Below are positions 58,255-64,000 of a DNA stretch of 64,000 bases, piece by piece. The position numbers were made by a program, and so were the translations under genes. Position 1 is the stretch's first letter; every line of letters starts with the position of its first letter. Source of the stretch: Bilabrum cf. latius (taxonomy: Eukaryota > Bigyra: Bicosoecida > Bigyra > Bicosoecida); contig OZ237765.1 of NCBI GenBank assembly GCA_965178125.1, positions 620,001 to 684,000 of the forward strand, given 5' to 3'. The notes under the pieces are model-generated. The model had not been told where the DNA came from. It saw nothing but the letters and a program-made list of their open reading frames with translations, and did no database searches.

Positions 58255-59043
58255 GCTTTGCTGGAATCAGGGTTGGGGATCTACGGCTTCTGTAATTTAA
58301 GTGAACTGAGGAAAGCATGTTTCAAACTGCCGGAGTACTACAAGTTATAATGTTTAATGCGGTGCAAAATTAATTTTTAATAGAACAGAAAGCATCCAGG
58401 ATAGCCCCCGGTCCCGCGGACCCGCAGGGCCTCTTCTCGAACGACTGATCCGAATTCTGCACCGGTTCATCTCAATGCGGGCTATACCTCTGTCCCCGGG
58501 CACTACGAGTCCGATCGGATGTACACACCACTCACCCAATGCGCTGCATCCAAGGATGGCTTCCCGTCCTTGTTCCCCGCCCTAGGGTCCGAGTGCGCTG
58601 CTCCCTGCATCACCACCTTGCCCCTGTCCTCTCAGCTTGTACGCACAGGCCCTAGCTGACCTGCCATGCGCCCCGTCTATAAACCCGCCTGTCGGCCCTC
58701 TGCGCGCTACTGGCCATGCAGCCCGCTACCACACGCGTCTCCCTTGTGCCTAGCACCTGGAGCCCCCTTCCTCCAGCTGTGTTCTCTCATTGACACCGCA
58801 CTATCGTCGCATGTGCCGGTGCCCCCCTCTTGTTCCTTTCCACCCCTGTCCGTCTGCGCCCACCTCGACTTCCGGCTAATCTCTGCTGCCCGTCGCTTCA
58901 ATCCTGATGTCCAAGCACAAATACCAAATGGCTGCGGTGGATACAGCACCACTAGGATCCAAAATAAAACAAGCCTATCGGACATTCTGTGTATCCGGAT
59001 AAGCATGGATACACTGCAGGTAGCTCTTCCCATTCGTCTGGGA
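58255..59043. other. Intergenic region between convergent genes
   Basis: These 789 bp lie between the TGA of the M8 protease gene and the TGA of the ankyrin gene. A short AT-rich stretch at ~58340-58385 may hold polyadenylation signals. The GC-rich, C-rich plus-strand part (58390-58900) has an open frame (58666-59220) that runs into the antisense of the ankyrin gene, which I regard as chance. No gene is supported. Confidence 0.55.
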
Positions 59044-62000
59044 TCATTCCATGTCATTTGGAGCGGCGCTTGCTTCCTTGAGTACCTTGACGCATTGCTC
59101 GTGGCCCCCAACCTGAGCTGCCTCCAGTGCAGAGATTATTGGACCGCCGGGTGCTATGCTCCCGTGCGCATCCAATCCACCAGCCAGCTTGCCCAGTCGC
59201 AGCCGCTTGCCCAGCTCTAGCGGTCTACCCCTGGCCGCCGCCCCAAACACCAGCCGAGCGTCCCTCTGCGCCTCGTGAGCCCTCCGAAATGCCATCACCC
59301 GTAACCGGCGGGATGGCTCCAGATACCTGACACTTCTCATGCGGCTGGCCACTTTGCAGACTCGAAAAAACTCGCACACTGCTCCGATCCCGCTGCCGCC
59401 TTCTTTCACTGTAACAATGATACAGTTAAACGAGGCCACGGCTGGCACCTTCTCAACTATATTCAAAGCGGTCGCAGGATCTGAAAGATCGGCATCGTCA
59501 GGTATATGCTTGCCGACGTGTTGGCGGATCACAGGTAGCATATCAATTGACGGCAAAAACTCTTGGCGGGCCAGCAAGAGGCACGTCTCAATGTCTGCGT
59601 GCTTTGCGGCGAAATCCGCAAGCACAAGGGGCGGCTCAGGGTAGTGCGGCTCCCGCTCCTCGTCTTCCTCTTCTCCTTCGCGTTCCCTGTCTTCATCGTT
59701 GCGTTTGATGCTGAGGTCCCTGCACATTGCAAACGGGCTTGCTCCCACGCTGAGCAGCACGGAAGCGCAGCTGTCGTAGAAATGCTTGCCCTAGTCTACC
59801 ACGTCGCAGTCAATGTAGGAAAAAAATACCTTTCTCGCTACTATCGATGCAGCCAGCAGCCTGTCCAACGCTTCCCGAGGGATAGGCTGACCAAAGGCCG
59901 AAGCAACAGTGTATAACACGTTAGGCAGCCCAGCAGCAGCTAGTACAAAAAGCGGCATGTAATCTTCAAGCCCACGAGCGTACTCCAAAAACATTTGCGG
60001 CACTTTGCTGCGTACAGTAGGCTAGGCCCCATGTCGAAGCAACAGCTGAACACATGCATTCACCCGGTTCAAAAAGTCCTGCGACATAGAGTCACCATCA
60101 TGCCTCAGATTGTGTACTTCTTCCCACAGGCTCGACAAATTAAGTTCTGGATCCCCACCAGATTCTAGTACCCATTTCAAAACCGTTGCATTGCCTCTGC
60201 TCAGCAAAGCGCTTGAGGCAGACGAGCCATTAGTGCTGCAGTCGCTGACAGATTCTGTGGAATCGACCGAGCATCTTGACTCGATGAATCGGCTAGCAAG
60301 TCTCACAGACAAGCAATCGCTGGTACATAGCTTGAATAGTGGGCCATCCTCATGGTTTACGATTTGGTCCATGTCTACACCGTGGTGAAGAAGCACTTGC
60401 GCACAACTAGGTAGGCCGGCATTGGAGGACGTACCGTGCTCGAAAATATCCACCAATCCATCGTCTATGACCCAGAGCGGATGCTGAGCTATTGCCTTAA
60501 CAGCCTCGAGTTGCCCATTCGATACTGCTTCTTCAAGGCACATGTTGAGTACCAGTGATAGGGTAGTGACCCGCCTAGTCAAATGGTTGCAATCCAACAG
60601 CTGAACCAGGCGAGCACAATCGCCGTGTCGAGACAAAATGATCATCAGCACTTCTAGCACCGTGAGAGTATGCTTGTGTGCCTGATCATCATATTCGCAA
60701 TACCACGAAATTTTCCCGCTCCAGTCCAAGCATTTCAGGTGCACTCGACTAGTCACCGGAGCATCAAGAGAAGCACCTGCCTCGAGCAGAATCTCCACTG
60801 CCTCCAGCCTCTCGTAGGCACAGGCCCACTGCAGTGGGGTGGACCCGGCTGCATCTATCGCGTTGATGTCCAGACAGCCGCTCCTGTGCAGATGATGAAT
60901 CAATATCCGCAGCATGCAAAGATCGTTGCGACGGATTGCCATGCGGATCGGGCTGCACTCATCGCTGTCCAGCACAATTGATCGCATACCTTCATAGCTT
61001 CTTTGCTGGTGGTATGCAGCCTCACTAGTAAGTTCGTCATACAACGCAGACCCAATGCTGCCATCGTCGCTGCCCCCGTCGTCGCTGCCCCTGTCGCCGC
61101 TGGCCCCATCGTCGCGGCCCACATCGTCGCTGGCCCCATCATCGCCGTATGCACCTTCGCCCTCTGTGCAGGAATTGGGGCTGTTAACATGAATGGATTC
61201 TGCCGGTCGATCGTAAAGTATGCATGCCCTCAATCCGATCGCCCAAAGCTTTACGTCCGTGCGAACACTCGACAAATTACTCGGGTCTCGGTCCCTATGT
61301 CGCTCTGAAGACCCACTGTAGCTCGTAAAGCTCTCCGCCAGCTCACGGACAAGCATCCATTCTACAAGATCATACTGCTACAGATACACAGCCAGAGACA
61401 GACCAGATAGCGTGACTAGTCTCCTGTTCGAATCTGGACCGCTGCTGGCGATGGAAATTGCGTCGTTGTCGTTGAAACCCCACTGTTTTGTGCACCTTAC
61501 TGCTGCCTCTCTAGCCCTCTTTAGAAAGTAGGGCTCTACAGTACAGTGGGGTGATGGGACTGACGACCATGCAGGACTCAAACCGTTTCGCTGTATTGAA
61601 TCACTTGCAGCTTGATCCGTTGCAGCCTTGGCCCTTGAAGGGCATATAGTGTTGTCAATCTCGAACTTGATCCTCACGAGCGGATCCACCCCGGCTTCCA
61701 TCAGCATGCGCGCATCGCCCAGTCGCCCTTCCCGAATGCACCACAGCAGCATTGCCGTGTCTCGGATAGGGCTATCACAGGGATGGCCGTGCTTGTAGAA
61801 AGCCAGCTGTGTGGCTTTGTTGGGAGACTGCATGGCTAGCTCAACCGACGCCGTTGCTTGCGTCGTGGTTCGATTGGTCCTGCGCCGCTCAGGGCTCGAC
61901 ATTTCGACCCGCGCATCCAGCGTCAGGTCAACGACCTACTCCGCATCGGACGCTCGGCAGGCTTCTTGAGGAAATTCACCGATTGAGAATGCATCCACAG

Positions 62001-64000
62001 TATTCGGCAACCGCTTGAATCCATCTGTATCTAGCCTCGGCAGCGCGACGTCCGTTCTCGTCCATCCTCTTGCCATCAAGGACTCAAACACAGGGTCTGG
62101 CTCACCGTCCAACGACTGCGCGCAAGCACCAACGGCCTGATCCAGGGCCTATAAAGCGGCTTGGGCGACGTGTGGCTCCCGTCTGTGGGCCCACCGCCCT
62201 GCACCGCACGACAGATCCTCCAGCTCATGCACCAGCACGGTTCCAATGACGGTGCTCATGGAGTCGCACGAGGCTTTGCGCAGGTGAATATTCAAGCAAC
62301 GCACTAGAACACGCCCAAGGCTGCTAGCAATCCGCCACGCGTCCACCGTAGTGGACTCGGCTAGCAACCGGATGATACTTTCAGCAATAGCCATATCGCC
62401 CTCCATGAGCACTCGGAATAGGGTCACCTCAACGGCTGGCATGTCCACTGCAAACACCGCATCCGGCCACAGGTCGTGCCACATGCCCATCTGTTTTGCG
62501 AGAAACACCCGGTGCAAGCACCACCATCTCTCCGACGAGAGTATCCAGCCTCTGCTACAGGGCTGCCCCAACTACGGCAGGCAGCGCGTGTGCAGCCCCG
62601 GCCACACATCATACTTCAGGATCCACTTGATCAGTACGGCAAACGAGCAAGCGAGCTTGTGTTCGGAGATGCGGTCTCCTCGTGGCTTGCTGTGTTGGCG
62701 CTTGTCCAGCGCAAAAGCAGCATCAGCGCGCATTTGGCGGTAGCCCCTGGCATCGTACGAAAGGCAATCGGGATACTTCTTGGAGCTTACTTGATACAGT
62801 TGCATCCGCGTGCGTCGAGCTACAGCAAGGGTATCCCCGTCGCAGCTCAAAGAGTCCTGCATCAGACCTCTGCAAACGGCATCAGCAGGATCTCGATCCA
62901 CAGCGGCCGAGTCTGCTGGCATGCATGCTCCTGATGGATCGGCACCATGGCGCAAGAGAATCTAAAGAGCAGAGCCGCTATTAAATTTCAGGCAAACTTG
63001 CACTAGCGTTGCACCTAACGCCGCGTCATCAACGTCCAACCCTTGCTCTAGTAGGAGATCCATACTCTTTCCCTAGTCAGCGATGCAAGCCATCTTGGCT
63101 GCAAGCAAGAGGGTTGATGCTGCTGGGTCCCGATTGTATGGTCCTACTGGTATCTTGCAGCAGGAAAGTGGAGGAATGACCCGACGTGAACACGCGATAT
63201 GCAATGCGAGCCGGAGACACTCTTCATCGCCATTCGCTGCGGCAATCACCATCTCTGGCATGAGAGCCAGCCAATGCAGTCCCCTGTCCCGTAGCCCTAC
63301 ATTTGCAATAATACCAAGAACAATCAGGTCATCCCGAAACCCGGACCGGCTGTCTACGATTTCGCATCCTTCTTCGAGATTCTCAGGCATCCAGTGCCTG
63401 GCGGAAGGCAGGGCAACGCGCAACCTGTGGTGTAGAATGTGGCGCTGGATTGCCTCGAGTTCTCTCACTGTTAGCATCTGTATGTAACGCTGCGGATGTA
63501 AAGACGCCCTACCTCTCCAATCGTGCTCAGCGTATACAAATGGCAACGCGCCAAAGAGGCGGTTGGGCTTGGTGCCTGCCTGGGCGCACATGGAGAGCAC
63601 CAGGGAGGGCGGGCCCTTGGGGCCCCACACGAGATTGTTGCAGCGATCTGCCCGGAACTCGTCCTGCATTCCAAACCGAGTTGGCAGCAGCTCAATGGTA
63701 TCCGTATCAGATATCCGGTCGCCATGACGAATGAACGCGTGCATCAAAGGTTCAAATATCCTCCCACTCCCGGTACCAAAGCACCGCTGCAGCTGGGCAT
63801 GCCACGAAGTGTCGATCAAGGACAGGTCAGCTCCCTTCGCAAGCAGACCACGGACGGCGGACTGGACCTGCCTGTCTGGATTCGGCTGCAGCTAAGCGGC
63901 ATAGCGGTGACTATCCTCGTCCTCATCCTCGTCCGAATCTTCGTCCTCATCCTCATCCTGATCCTCCAGTCTACCAATCTCTGTCTCGTTGTCCTCATCG
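59044..64000 (-). CDS. Large ankyrin-repeat protein (5' end outside window)
   Basis: The minus-strand frame is open from the window edge to TGA 59044-59046, at least 1650 residues, with about eight UAGs read as Gln. Ankyrin-like units are visible as helix pairs with GADxxLID or GASLDAP turns: LLAKGADLSLID (near 63830), ALQILLRHGADPSG (near 62960, its Gln being UAG), STPLQWACAYERLEAVEILLE (near 60830) and ARMLMEAGVDPLVR (near 61700). Acidic Asp/Gly repeats occur at ~61070-61150 and an Asp/Glu run at the N-terminal edge (63900-63990). The repeats are irregular. No enzymatic domain is seen in the part available. Codons are less GC-rich than in the neighbouring genes. A protein-binding scaffold is the natural inference; partner and place are unknown. 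Confidence 0.8.

Noticed and set aside
58666-59220. Plus-strand gene between the M8 protease and the ankyrin gene
   Set aside because: It overlaps the ankyrin 3' coding end in antisense, has Pro/Ser/Leu-rich composition typical of GC-rich shadow frames, and shows no domain.
60900-61190. Apparent hydrophobic repeat protein on the plus strand near 61040-61180
   Set aside because: It is the antisense of the Asp/Gly/Ser repeat within the ankyrin gene.
1-64000. Reading each UAG as a true stop, giving dozens of separate short genes
   Set aside because: Successive ORFs lie in the same frame without promoters or starts between them, and single domains (Sec7, bromodomain, NET-linked exon, M8, DPH6, TAF1 zinc knuckle) are cut by UAG. 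This would need an implausible number of coincidences.
1-64000. Programmed UAG readthrough or widespread pseudogenisation
   Set aside because: Up to 20 or more UAGs in one gene, no UAA or UGA in the same frames, and conserved motifs on both sides fit a sense codon, not leaky stops or decay.
1-64000. UAA also reassigned (ciliate-type code)
   Set aside because: The unknown gene at 7095 and the formin end at UAA in reasonable places, and I found no in-frame UAA inside the other genes. UAA therefore looks like a stop.
1-64000. UAG read as leucine or glutamate, as in some other protists
   Set aside because: The DPH6 site is an invariant Gln, and UAGs lie within or beside Gln runs. Leu at the polar DPH6 and coiled-coil sites fits poorly.
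1-64000. tRNA, rRNA or CRISPR features
   Set aside because: No convincing T-loop/B-box with a foldable cloverleaf, no rRNA-like stretch and no spaced repeats were found; the tRNA-Gln(CUA) predicted by the code change is not in this window.

Overview
The window is nuclear DNA of a GC-rich eukaryotic microbe. It has spliceosomal introns (GT..AG, 55-167 bp) and eukaryote-only genes: TAF1, formin, a large Arf GEF, a BET-type bromodomain protein, DPH6 and a leishmanolysin-like metalloprotease. Many proteins carry long Gly/Ser/Ala/acidic low-complexity insertions. I do not assign a lineage.

The key fact for reading the window is its genetic code. UAG is a sense codon, best read as glutamine. UGA ends eleven and UAA two of the thirteen genes described, and UAG ends none. 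I see roughly 80-90 in-frame UAGs inside twelve of the thirteen genes. With standard translation the window falls into dozens of fragments; with UAG=Gln (NCBI table 15) they join, in the same frame, into a few very long proteins. The strongest single site is in the DPH6 homologue, where UAG occupies the invariant Gln of the family motif LDSYMxQTVGH.

Layout, left to right: (1) <1-3004 (+), C-terminal part of a multi-pass membrane protein; (2) 4100-6841 (-), diphthine-ammonia ligase DPH6; (3) 7095-7991 (+), unknown protein with an acidic tail; (4) 8174-14527 (-), giant TmcB-like membrane protein with a PAS-type region; (5) 14963-19459 (-), formin; (6) 19871-32977 (+), ~4370-residue Arf GEF with MABP-like, HUS, Sec7, PH and acyl-CoA-binding-like regions; (7) 33131-34561 (-), eight-exon single-bromodomain plus NET protein; (8) 34746-35376 (+), small two-exon unknown; (9) 35631-36735 (-), two-exon helical-repeat-like protein; (10) 37199-43516 (+), TAF1; (11) 43975-48615 (+), type I membrane protein; (12) 48828-52090, mobile element with terminal inverted repeats and decayed ORFs; (13) 52217-58254 (+), M8 metalloprotease with EGF modules and a transmembrane helix; (14) 59044->64000 (-), ankyrin-repeat protein cut by the window end.

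Neighbouring genes are often divergent with short shared 5' regions (2/3, 5/6, 7/8, 9/10). Two genes may be linked in function. The TAF1 homologue keeps only one degenerate C-terminal bromodomain, and a BET-type gene with an intact acetyl-lysine pocket lies 2.6 kb upstream, recalling yeast Taf1 and Bdf1. Several other genes (formin, Arf GEF, TmcB-like, M8 protease, type I membrane protein) belong to cytoskeleton, membrane traffic and cell-surface functions, but nothing shows they act as one system.
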